Source: Chloroflexota bacterium
GTDB taxonomy: Bacteria > Chloroflexota > Anaerolineae > Promineifilales > Promineifilaceae
Direction of reading: 5' to 3'
Assembly (NCBI GenBank): GCA_017993775.1
Contig: JAGOMA010000015.1
Coordinates: 61,467-125,466 of the forward strand
Length of the DNA: 64,000 bases
Of this stretch, positions 44,924 through 52,296 are shown one piece after another (within the stretch, counting starts at the first letter, position 1; every line of letters begins with the position of its first letter). Under the pieces are notes generated by a model. That model saw only the letters and a list, made by a program, of their open reading frames with translations. It searched no databases and had not been told where the DNA came from. Position numbers and translations under genes: made by a program.

Positions 44924-46105
44924 TTAGGGGTTTTCAGGAGTGAGGAGGGTTTTGTAACGGTGAATAATGGTGTCCCACTGGTATTCGGTTTGGGCGAAGC
45001 GTTGGCCCTGGCGGCCAAGCTGTTGGCGCAGGTGAGAATTGGATAATAATTGTTGTAAGGCGGCGGAGAACTCGTCGTAGGAGGTGTAGTAGAGGCCGCC
45101 GTTGCTGCGGCGGCACTGGTTCCTGAGTACGGCGCAACGGCCGTTTACCAACACCGCCTTCCCTACCAGCCAGGCTTCCAACACGATCATCGATAGACTT
45201 TCATACAGCGACGGCATGACGACGACGCTGGCGGCTTGCAGCGCGTCAAACTTATCTTGCTCCGACAAAAAGCCCAGCGGCACGATGTCGGGATGGGTGG
45301 GCAGGTCGAAATTGGCTTTGCCGATGAGCACCAGTTTGAGCGGTTCTTTCTGAGTCTGGCGGAATCGTTGGAAATCTTCTAACAGTTCGGGCACGTTTTT
45401 GCCATGGGCGATGCGGCCAACGTAGAGCAAAAATGGGCCGTCTATCTGGTATTTTTGCCGGAAGCGTTCGGCGGAGATGTGGTCTGGCAGGTTGACGCCT
45501 ACCCCGGCGATGATGTCTTGCGCACGGCCGTGATTGCCCGTTACACGATTGACCAGCCCTTTTTCGGTCTGGGTGTTGTAGACAATGGCGCGTGGTAAAT
45601 GGAACAAAGGCCGAAAAACGGGCAGATAGAGAAACGGTTCGTCATGGGCGGTCGGCACAAGGATCGCTTTGTCAGAGACCAGCGGCAGGCCAAAGTAGGT
45701 GGTGGCGTAGAGGTAGGTGAAAAAGATGAAGGCGTCGAAGTTGGCGTAGGATTGGCGCACGGCCGTTAACAATGCCGTCGAATACGGTCCTTGCGCTTTT
45801 ACCCAGGCGATTTCGTCGAATAAGCTGTGGTCTTGCAGCAGCAGCGCCTGGGTTTGTTTCTGCGCCGTCGCCCAATCGCGGGGCTGGTCCACGGGAAAAC
45901 GATGCACCGTCACCCCATTCACCAGTGTCGTTTTGGCCGGGTATTCGTTGGCCCAGGTGACATAATCCACGGCGCAGGTGGTCAGGACGTGGATTTCGGC
46001 CAGCGGCAGCAGGCGCTCCGCCAGCCAGCGGGCGTGCAGTTCTGCCCCGCCGCTCACTTCCTCGCCATATCGCTGCACAACGATTGCCACTCGCTGCTGA
46101 GTCAT
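44924..46105 (-). CDS. GT4 family glycosyltransferase
   Basis: A 393-residue GT-B transferase. The N-terminus RVAIVVQRYGEEVSGGAELHARWLAERLLP and the donor domain LYVGRIAHGKNVPELLEDF near residue 225 and VMPSLYESLSMIVLEAWLVGKAVLVNGRCAVLRNQCRRSNGG near 300 are evident. It is a clear paralogue of the enzyme at 47719-48933, sharing VNGRCAVxRxQCxRSNGGLYxTxYxEF. A GT4 gene precedes it by 3 bases. It is the last gene before a ~300-base gap. Confidence 0.9.
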   Translation of the reverse strand: MTQQRVAIVVQRYGEEVSGGAELHARWLAERLLPLAEIHVLTTCAVDYVTWANEYPAKTTLVNGVTVHRFPVDQPRDWATAQKQTQALLLQDHSLFDEIAWVKAQGPYSTALLTAVRQSYANFDAFIFFTYLYATTYFGLPLVSDKAILVPTAHDEPFLYLPVFRPLFHLPRAIVYNTQTEKGLVNRVTGNHGRAQDIIAGVGVNLPDHISAERFRQKYQIDGPFLLYVGRIAHGKNVPELLEDFQRFRQTQKEPLKLVLIGKANFDLPTHPDIVPLGFLSEQDKFDALQAASVVVMPSLYESLSMIVLEAWLVGKAVLVNGRCAVLRNQCRRSNGGLYYTSYDEFSAALQQLLSNSHLRQQLGRQGQRFAQTEYQWDTIIHRYKTLLTPENP

Positions 46106-46108
46106 GGT

Positions 46109-47239
46109 TTATTTTCCAGAATGAGGCTGCCGGGCATTGGCCGGTTCGGGCAGATCCTCGATGAGCTGCAGGCTGCGCAAGAATTCCAGAAAGGTGTGGT
46201 AAACGGCCGTTTCCCGAAACGCCTGCACCCGCACCGCCTGCCGCGCCACAATCCGCTGCCGTAGCGGCTGATTGGTCGTTAAAATATCTACCAACTCGGC
46301 CAGCCGCGCATATTCTTTCTGCCGGAACAACACGCCCGCATCGGCCAGGGTGTAAGGCACGCTGGTACTGTCGTAGGCCAAAATGGGTAATCCCAGGTAC
46401 ATGCTCTCGATAAACGGTTTGCCGAATCCCTCGTGCTCGCTCATGGAAATGTACAGATCTGCGGCGCGATAATACGTTACCATGTCTTGCTGCGAGACTT
46501 TGCCCGTGAGTGTCACTGCCTCGCTTAGACCCAAATCGGCGGCCAATTCCTCGACCCACAGGTCATATTTCAGATCCCAGCGGTCGCCCACCAGCACAAG
46601 GTGGGCCTCGGGCCGGAGGCGGCGAAGGAAGTAGAGCAGTTTCACCAGGTCTTCTTGTTTTTTATTGGGCGCAAGCCGGCCGACAAAGAGGAGCAACGGC
46701 CGTTTCCCCTGTAGTTCTTTGGCCAGCGACGCATTATCCGGCAAATCTAACTGCGCTTCCGCCAATGAAATCGGTAGAATGCCCGTGCGCTTGTAACCGG
46801 CGTCATGAAGCTCTAACTCGTTATAAGCCGAATCGGCCAGCGCCAAAAGGGTGTGCGGCTGCAAGGCGCGAAGCTGCGCCTGCCCCAATTGCGCCAACTG
46901 CACCCACGCCGGATTGATCCGCTCAAAAAATTCCGGCGGCGTTACATTGTGATGGATCAGCACAATTTCCAGCTCGTTTTGGCGCAGATAGTCAGCCACG
47001 TCTGAGCCGATGCTGTGATGGTAAACGACGCGACGGCCGTCTCGCGCCGGACGATACGCCGCCAGCGGGCGCACTTCTTCAGCCATGCTGGCGTGAATGT
47101 GCTGGGCAAATAGATGCGACTCGAACCCCAGGCCGCGCAGCCAGCCGCGCAGCAGCAGCGCCTGATCGGTGATGGCGTCGCCGGCCGTCGCGCCGGTGAG
47201 AAATTGGTGCAGTGGCCCGGTGGTTGGTTTACGATTCAT
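46109..47239 (-). CDS. GT4 family glycosyltransferase
   Basis: A 376-residue GT-B transferase. Start at ATG 47239 (MNRKPTTGPLH), overlapping the preceding small gene by 11 bases. Seen: LRGLGFESHLFAQHI in the acceptor domain, VYHHSIGSDVADYL near residue 72, LLLFVGRLAPNKKQEDLVKLL near 180 and DLYISMSEHEGFGKPFIESMYLGLPILAYDS near 265 with the EX7E motif. Some enzymes of this kind transfer mannose or rhamnose, but specificity cannot be read here. Three bases separate it from the next GT4. Confidence 0.9.
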   Translation of the reverse strand: MNRKPTTGPLHQFLTGATAGDAITDQALLLRGWLRGLGFESHLFAQHIHASMAEEVRPLAAYRPARDGRRVVYHHSIGSDVADYLRQNELEIVLIHHNVTPPEFFERINPAWVQLAQLGQAQLRALQPHTLLALADSAYNELELHDAGYKRTGILPISLAEAQLDLPDNASLAKELQGKRPLLLFVGRLAPNKKQEDLVKLLYFLRRLRPEAHLVLVGDRWDLKYDLWVEELAADLGLSEAVTLTGKVSQQDMVTYYRAADLYISMSEHEGFGKPFIESMYLGLPILAYDSTSVPYTLADAGVLFRQKEYARLAELVDILTTNQPLRQRIVARQAVRVQAFRETAVYHTFLEFLRSLQLIEDLPEPANARQPHSGK

Positions 47240-47738
47240 GGTCTGTCGGTTCTTGTAGGCGGTCGATTTCGGCGCGTAGCTGGTCAATTTCGGCTTGTTG
47301 GCGTTGGGTCAGGCGGGTGAGTTCGTTGAGGGCGCTGAGGGTGTGGTTGGAGACGGCCGTTTCCCTCGCCGCCAACCGGTTAACATAAAATAACACAAGC
47401 TGGTGGGCCTGCCCGCGAATCTGCCGCCACAGCCGGCCCAAAACCGGTACGCGCAGCGCCGGCGATTCCACCAGCAGCGGCGCAGTGTCCGGCGGGGACA
47501 TCTGGTTTAATTGGCGCAGGTGATGGTGCAGCGTGGTGAAGTCGTGGACGCCGCCGGGCGATTCCGGCTGCGGGGCCGCGTAGCCAAACGTGGGAAAGAG
47601 TCGCGGCCTATTGCCCGACTGTTCCTGGCGCGCGGCCAGCCGGGTTTCGATTTCGGCCATCAGGGAAACGGCCGTTACCTCATCGTCGTGCAGCACAATC
47701 CAGGCAAGCTCTTCGGGTTCAGGCGCGGTTGGCGGCAT
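47229..47738 (-). CDS. Small coiled-coil protein A, coupled to glycosyltransferases
   Basis: A 169-residue protein of no named family. Start at ATG 47738 with GGAGG nine bases upstream, overlapping the preceding GT4 by 20 bases. An acidic N-terminus (PEPEELAWIVLHDDEV) is followed by LMAEIETRLAAR and a Pro-rich stretch. A segment PVLGRLWRQIRGQAHQLVLFYVNRLAAR (residues ~98-125) is amphipathic, and the C-terminus is a coiled coil (LTQRQQAEIDQLRAEIDRLQE). The central segment is shared with protein B at 49931 and weakly with protein C at 51927, so they are probably paralogues that act as adaptors or membrane-surface anchors (inference). Confidence 0.7.
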   Translation of the reverse strand: MPPTAPEPEELAWIVLHDDEVTAVSLMAEIETRLAARQEQSGNRPRLFPTFGYAAPQPESPGGVHDFTTLHHHLRQLNQMSPPDTAPLLVESPALRVPVLGRLWRQIRGQAHQLVLFYVNRLAARETAVSNHTLSALNELTRLTQRQQAEIDQLRAEIDRLQEPTDHES

Positions 47739-48933
47739 GGGGCGCATCCTCCGTTTGCATGGCGGCAATAAGTTGTTGGTACTGGCTGATGATTTGCGGC
47801 CACTGATAATGGGCCAGGACGTAGGCACGGCCGTTTTGCCCCATTTGCCGGGCCATCGCTGGATGCGTTTGCAGGTAATCCAGCGTGGCGGCAAATTCCG
47901 GGTAGTTGGTGAAGTACAACCCGCCATTGGACCGCTGGCAATGTTCGCGGGTGACGGCGCAACGGCCGTGCACCAACACCGGCGTCCCGGCCAGCCAGCT
48001 TTCCATCACCACCAGCGAAAAACTTTCGTTCAGCGAGGGTTGGCACAGCACAGCCGCCGCGGCATAGGCGTCATATTTCTCCTGGCGCGAGACAAAACCC
48101 AGGTCGATCACACTGTCGGCCGCTTCCGGCGGGATGTTTACCGCGCCCGGTCCAATCAACACCAGTTTCATGCCTGTGGGCGCGGCCTGCGCATACTGCC
48201 GCCAATATTCCAACATTAGCGGCACATTTTTGCCTGCATCGCGGCGGCCGGCATACAACAAAAATGGCTCGTTGATCTGAAACCGGGCGCGAAAGCGGGC
48301 CGCGTCGCCGCGCATATCGTTGTCCACGCCTTCGCCAATCACCGCTCGCACCTGCCGCCCGGCCGGCCCAAACAAGCGGTCGGCCAGGGCGCGTTCGGCC
48401 TGGACATGCAAAACCAGCGTGTGGACCTGGGGCAGCACGTCGCGGTAGAGCGACAGATAGGCGTAACTTTCATCGTGCAGGCAGGGGATTACGGCCGTGC
48501 GTTCCGGGCAAATCTGCGCCCCAAAATAGGTGGTAGCAAACATATAGGGGATAAAAAAGTAGATCGTTTCCCGGCAGGTTTGGCGGATGTGGTCATACAG
48601 TTCTGGGCAGCGAAACATCTCGTTAATGTACACTTGCTCGGCTTCCGGCATGATGGGCAAGCCCTGCATGAGCCGCCAGTTCACCGCGTCAAAAGCGGCT
48701 TTGTCACGCGGCAGCACCGGAAAACGGCGCACGGTCACGCCGTCCACCACGTCTATGCCCGGCTTGTGGTGATTTTTCCCCCAGTCGGCATGGAAGTCGC
48801 GGATGCAAGTGGTCAGCACGTCCACGGTGAAACCGGCGGCCTGCAAGTGGGCGATGGTGCGCCGCGTTTCCGCTTCCATGCCGCCGGGAATATCCGGCCC
48901 AAACCAGGGGGTAACAAAGGTGAGGCGGCTCAT
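47719..48933 (-). CDS. GT4 family glycosyltransferase
   Basis: A 404-residue GT-B transferase. It begins RLTFVTPWFGPDIPGGMEAETRRTIAHL. The donor domain has FLLYAGRRDAGKNVPLMLEYWRQY near residue 215 and LCQPSLNESFSLVVMESWLAGTPVLVHGRCAV near 300 with EX7E. It resembles the enzyme at 44924 throughout its second half. The ATG overlaps the TGA of the FkbM gene (ATGA), and its end overlaps small protein A, so the three are translationally coupled. Confidence 0.9.
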   Translation of the reverse strand: MSRLTFVTPWFGPDIPGGMEAETRRTIAHLQAAGFTVDVLTTCIRDFHADWGKNHHKPGIDVVDGVTVRRFPVLPRDKAAFDAVNWRLMQGLPIMPEAEQVYINEMFRCPELYDHIRQTCRETIYFFIPYMFATTYFGAQICPERTAVIPCLHDESYAYLSLYRDVLPQVHTLVLHVQAERALADRLFGPAGRQVRAVIGEGVDNDMRGDAARFRARFQINEPFLLYAGRRDAGKNVPLMLEYWRQYAQAAPTGMKLVLIGPGAVNIPPEAADSVIDLGFVSRQEKYDAYAAAAVLCQPSLNESFSLVVMESWLAGTPVLVHGRCAVTREHCQRSNGGLYFTNYPEFAATLDYLQTHPAMARQMGQNGRAYVLAHYQWPQIISQYQQLIAAMQTEDAPHAANRA

Positions 48934-49934
48934 TTTTTGGCGTAGGCGACCACATCGACGTGGCCGATGCCGGAAGCGGCTTGCGCGGCCATGATGGCCG
49001 CAGTGTCTTGTGGCGCGGCGCTTTTTTGCCCGTTCCGCGCCAGAACATAGACGTCGTACTGGGTCTGGATGGCATCCATAAAGGCGGCCGGGTCTGCGCC
49101 GCTGGTCACACGGATCAGGTCTGGCGCAAATTCCATCACCAAAACCGGGCGGTGTTTGGCGATGAGCTGCTGCATCCCTTCCCAGGCGCGGGGTTCGGCG
49201 CCTTCGATGTCCATTTTGACAACGTCGATGCGGGCCACGTCGGCCAGAACGTCGTCGAGGACGACGGCTTCGACGCGGGGTAGGGCGAATTCTTGGGCCA
49301 TGGGTTCGGATTCGTTGATGATACGGCCGTTACTATCCGCTCCACCGCCGGAAAAAATCAACGTCTGCGCTTTTTCGGCGGCCGCGTTTTGGAACAACGT
49401 CACATGATTAAACCCGTTTTCCGTCAGGCTTTGGCGCAAGGAAACGCAGTTCCCCGGATTGGGCTCAAACGCATATACATGGCCGCTTTCCTGCACCAGT
49501 CTGGCCGCCAGCAGCGTGAAGTAGCCAATGTTGGCGCCCACATCTAAGAAGGTCATGCCCGGCCGCAGCAGGTGGCGAAATTCCTCGGTAACGTACGGTT
49601 CGTAAGTCAGCTCTCTGGCGATGGTTGCCCCGACAAAGTGGTCGTTCAGGCGCACATACATGCTGAAATCGGCCAGTTTCACCAGCTGCGGGCGGTTGCG
49701 TTCTTCCAGCAGCGTCTTGAGTTCAAAGGAGTTCAGGAAGCCGTCGGCCAATGTTTGCAGCGAAATGTGGTGGGTATTCACCAGATCAGACCAGTACGCC
49801 CAGCCGGCCTCATCCGGCTGGCGGTTGAGCAGCAGGCGGTAGCAGTAGTAGACATCTTGTTCGGTCGCCTGGCTGAAATCGGATTGTCTGGCCAAGAGGC
49901 GGCGCTGAATTTTACCCAAAATGGTTTGTATCAT
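48930..49934 (-). CDS. FkbM-family methyltransferase with N-terminal DUF4214-like domain
   Basis: A 334-residue protein. Residues ~25-85 (DVYYCYRLLLNRQPDEAGWAYWSDLV) match the DUF4214-like domain common in surface-glycan and S-layer proteins. Residues ~120-320 form an FkbM methyltransferase: FLDVGANIGYFTLLAARL is the SAM-binding loop near residue 128, VYAFEPNPGNCVSLRQSL follows, and VVKMDIEGAEPRAWEGM near 235 is the family signature. It probably O-methylates a sugar, perhaps capping chains (inference). ATG overlaps the TGA of the upstream small gene by four bases. Confidence 0.9.
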   Translation of the reverse strand: MIQTILGKIQRRLLARQSDFSQATEQDVYYCYRLLLNRQPDEAGWAYWSDLVNTHHISLQTLADGFLNSFELKTLLEERNRPQLVKLADFSMYVRLNDHFVGATIARELTYEPYVTEEFRHLLRPGMTFLDVGANIGYFTLLAARLVQESGHVYAFEPNPGNCVSLRQSLTENGFNHVTLFQNAAAEKAQTLIFSGGGADSNGRIINESEPMAQEFALPRVEAVVLDDVLADVARIDVVKMDIEGAEPRAWEGMQQLIAKHRPVLVMEFAPDLIRVTSGADPAAFMDAIQTQYDVYVLARNGQKSAAPQDTAAIMAAQAASGIGHVDVVAYAKK

Positions 49935-50332
49935 CGTGTTTCTTCTTCTTTTTCGAGTTCCTGGCTGAGTATGCTCACGGCGCGCAGGAGGTGGTAATTG
50001 ACTTCGATTTGCTGTGCGGCTATCTGGTTGACATAATAGAGGACCAGTTCGTGCAGTTTGCGGCGCAGCCATTCAACGGCCGTGCCAATAATTGGCGTAT
50101 TAACCTTCGTGACGTTCATTTTGACGCCGACACGATTGTAAGCCAGCCCGGCATGGTAGAGATGCTCATAAAACGCCGGGGGCAAATGGTTGCCGCCCAC
50201 AGCCACCAACGGCTCGCCGTCGGGCATGCGCACGGTTTGGTCGGTTAAGATTTTTAGCCGAATTTCCTGCATGATGGCTTCAATATCGACCTGAAGCTCT
50301 TCGGTGGTGGGTGACGATTCTTCCTGACTCAT
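49931..50332 (-). CDS. Small coiled-coil protein B, coupled to FkbM methyltransferase
   Basis: A 133-residue protein, with start at ATG 50332 (MSQEESSPTT). A longer open reading frame exists only because the upstream hairpin array lacks stops. Helical LQVDIEAIMQEIRLKIL lies near residue 13. PPAFYEHLYHAGLAYNRVGV follows near 51, then the shared amphipathic PIIGTAVEWLRRKLHELVLYYVNQIAAQ (about 80-107) and an acidic end. It aligns with protein A over ~45 residues by eye. Coupling to the FkbM gene by ATGA overlap suggests the two proteins work together. Confidence 0.72.
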   Translation of the reverse strand: MSQEESSPTTEELQVDIEAIMQEIRLKILTDQTVRMPDGEPLVAVGGNHLPPAFYEHLYHAGLAYNRVGVKMNVTKVNTPIIGTAVEWLRRKLHELVLYYVNQIAAQQIEVNYHLLRAVSILSQELEKEEETR

Positions 50333-50368
50333 AACATATTCTCGCTTGTCTTTCAGGTTTCTCTGCCA

Positions 50369-50671
50369 AGACCCCAAGGGTTTTATACCCCAATCATCCA
50401 ACTTCTCACGAGCAAACCCTTGGGGTCTATTATTCAGGTTTCTCTGCCAAGACCCCAAGGGTTTTATACCCCAATCATCCAACTTCTCAGGAGCAAACCC
50501 TTGGGGTCTATTATTCAGGTTTCTCTGCCAAGACCCCAAGGGTTTTACACCCCTATCATCCAACTTCTCAGGAGCAAACCCTTGGGGTCTATTATTCAGG
50601 TTTCTTTGCCAAGACCCCAAGGGTTTTACACCCCAATCATCCAAATTCTCAGGAGCAAACCCTTGGGGTCT
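50369..50671. repeat. Four tandem family-1 hairpins (81-bp period)
   Basis: Four near-identical units. Each has arms AGACCCCAAGGGTTTT and CAAACCCTTGGGGTCT, a spacer ACCCCAATCATCC with ACTTCTCAGGAGC, and the linker ATTATTCAGGTTTCTCTGCC. They fill the ~415-base gap between the GT4 at 50748 and protein B. Because 81 is a multiple of three, open frames run through them on both strands and give false repeat proteins. Confidence 0.95.
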
Positions 50672-50747
50672 GTATCGTTGCTGCGGAATTTAGTTGGCCT
50701 GACGGCCGTTACCAGACAGAAAATGGTACATGATGCCTACCGAATGG

Positions 50748-51923
50748 TCAAAACGGCAGAGCGCGAAGCAAATCTCGCAAAAAAGCATGGTACGCGCCAG
50801 CCACCTGCTCCGGCTGACACTGGCCGGTAATGTAACCAAGGGCCGCCTGCCCCATTGATTGGCGGGCGGCCGCTGATTGGGCCAGATGGCGCATGGCGGC
50901 CAATAAGGCGTCGTCGTCCAGCGGCGGGAGGCGGGTGACGGCCGTTTCCGGCAGTTCCCCATACCAGCCATGATCATAAACCAGCAGCGGACGGGCCGCG
51001 GCCATCGCCCGCAGCGCCGCCGCCGATGTTTCGCCCAGCGTAGGGGCGCGCAAGTTGATGACCACGTCGGCGGTGTGCAGCCAGTCGTTGAAGGCCGCCA
51101 GATCGGGCACAAAGCCGGTGCGCCACACGCTGCCGCCGATGCCCAGGTCGGCGATCTGGCCATCCAGCCCCACCTCTGGCGACTCGCCGCCAATGATCAG
51201 AAAATAGACGGGCAGCCCTTCCTGCCGCAAGCGGCTGAAGGCGCGTAAGGCGCGGTCTACCTGCTTGGGCAGCGTTACTTCCCCGGCGCAGGCAAAGATG
51301 ACAGCCTCGGCCGGCCAGCCCAATTCGGCGCGGCGCGATTGGCCGGGCATGGGGGTGATGGGTTGGTGGATAGTTTGGATGAGACGGCCGTTGCCCACCA
51401 CCTCTCGCACCCACTCGGCGGCCGTGCGGCTGTGAACCATCACTCCCAGGTTCAAATCCAGTATGCGCTGGTTTAACGGCAGGCTGGCCAGGGGATGCTG
51501 CGCCTGCCCGGCGCGAATGGCCCAGGCCAGGGCGGTCCCTGCCGACCCGTGGGCGTACCCCATTTCTCGCGTGTAACCATCATACCGCCCTTGTCCGGCG
51601 GTGGTGTGGGCGATGAAATGATGCAAAAAATAATCATGCAGCACCACGACGCCCGGATAGCGCTGCATCATCGCATAATGGTCGGCGTGATGGGCGCTGT
51701 TACCCATTTGGTAGAGGGGCAAATCAGACTGCCAGCGCTCTTGGGGATAGGCAGCCAGGGGGCGCACGTCAAACTGCTGGCGCAGCGCCGCATCCACCTG
51801 TTCCGGTTCGGCGGCGTAGAGGGTCAGGTCCATTTCCCGGGCCAGATAGGGCAACAAATCGCGGCTGTAATCGGCGATGCCGCTGCGGGCGGGTGGCAGC
51901 GGGCTGAAATAGGCGATGCGCAT
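50748..51923 (-). CDS. GT4 family glycosyltransferase
   Basis: A 391-residue GT-B transferase. It begins RIAYFSPLPPARSGIADYSRDLLPYLA, a loop typical of GT4 enzymes acting on lipid-linked oligosaccharides. VIFACAGEVTLPKQVDRALRAF near residue 210 and DVVINLRAPTLGETSAAALRAMAAARPLLVYD near 285 form the donor domain; the EX7E motif has lost its second Glu (Glu then Arg), which is unusual. Protein C ends 3 bases upstream. The family-1 hairpin array follows this gene. Confidence 0.87.
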   Translation of the reverse strand: MRIAYFSPLPPARSGIADYSRDLLPYLAREMDLTLYAAEPEQVDAALRQQFDVRPLAAYPQERWQSDLPLYQMGNSAHHADHYAMMQRYPGVVVLHDYFLHHFIAHTTAGQGRYDGYTREMGYAHGSAGTALAWAIRAGQAQHPLASLPLNQRILDLNLGVMVHSRTAAEWVREVVGNGRLIQTIHQPITPMPGQSRRAELGWPAEAVIFACAGEVTLPKQVDRALRAFSRLRQEGLPVYFLIIGGESPEVGLDGQIADLGIGGSVWRTGFVPDLAAFNDWLHTADVVINLRAPTLGETSAAALRAMAAARPLLVYDHGWYGELPETAVTRLPPLDDDALLAAMRHLAQSAAARQSMGQAALGYITGQCQPEQVAGAYHAFLRDLLRALPF

Positions 51924-51926
51924 GGG

Positions 51927-52280
51927 TTAGCCGTCCGTTGGCCGCGTTTCCAGGTTTGCCAGCCGCCGGTCGATGGATGCCAGCAGGTGGTTAAGCTGCA
52001 CGACCTGGGCGGTCAGTTCGGCCAAATCGTGGGCGCGGTCGGTTTGTTCGTGGTCCTGGGCGATGAGCCGCGCTTCGTGGTCTTGCAGGCGATCGACGAG
52101 CAGCCGGTTGAGGTCGTTTTGCTGCTGGAGCAACGGCCGTACATACCACGTCGTGGCCACATCATTCCACATCTGGCGCAGGCGGGCAATGAAGGGCCGG
52201 GTGGAGGTAAACGGCCGTTCGGTCACCTGCCATTTTGCCTCCAACGGGTCAGTGATTGGTAACTCTTGCGGTTGGCTCAT
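51927..52280 (-). CDS. Small coiled-coil protein C, coupled to glycosyltransferase
   Basis: A 117-residue protein. Start at ATG 52280 (MSQPQELPIT) with GGAG nine bases upstream; a longer reading would overlap the upstream membrane-protein gene. PFIARLRQMWNDVATTWYVRPLLQQQNDLNRLLVDRL (about 28-64, given here for its amphipathic pattern) resembles the shared segment of proteins A and B. A C-terminal coiled coil, HDLAELTAQVVQLNHLLASI, follows. It is 3 bases from the following GT4. No family recognised. Confidence 0.65.
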   Translation of the reverse strand: MSQPQELPITDPLEAKWQVTERPFTSTRPFIARLRQMWNDVATTWYVRPLLQQQNDLNRLLVDRLQDHEARLIAQDHEQTDRAHDLAELTAQVVQLNHLLASIDRRLANLETRPTDG

Positions 52281-52296
52281 AGGTGCATTCTCCAGG

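Noticed and set aside
50346..50693. Repeat protein with 27-residue period (both strands)
   Set aside because: It is the translation of the 81-bp hairpin array; the frame has no ribosome site and stays open only because 81 is a multiple of three.
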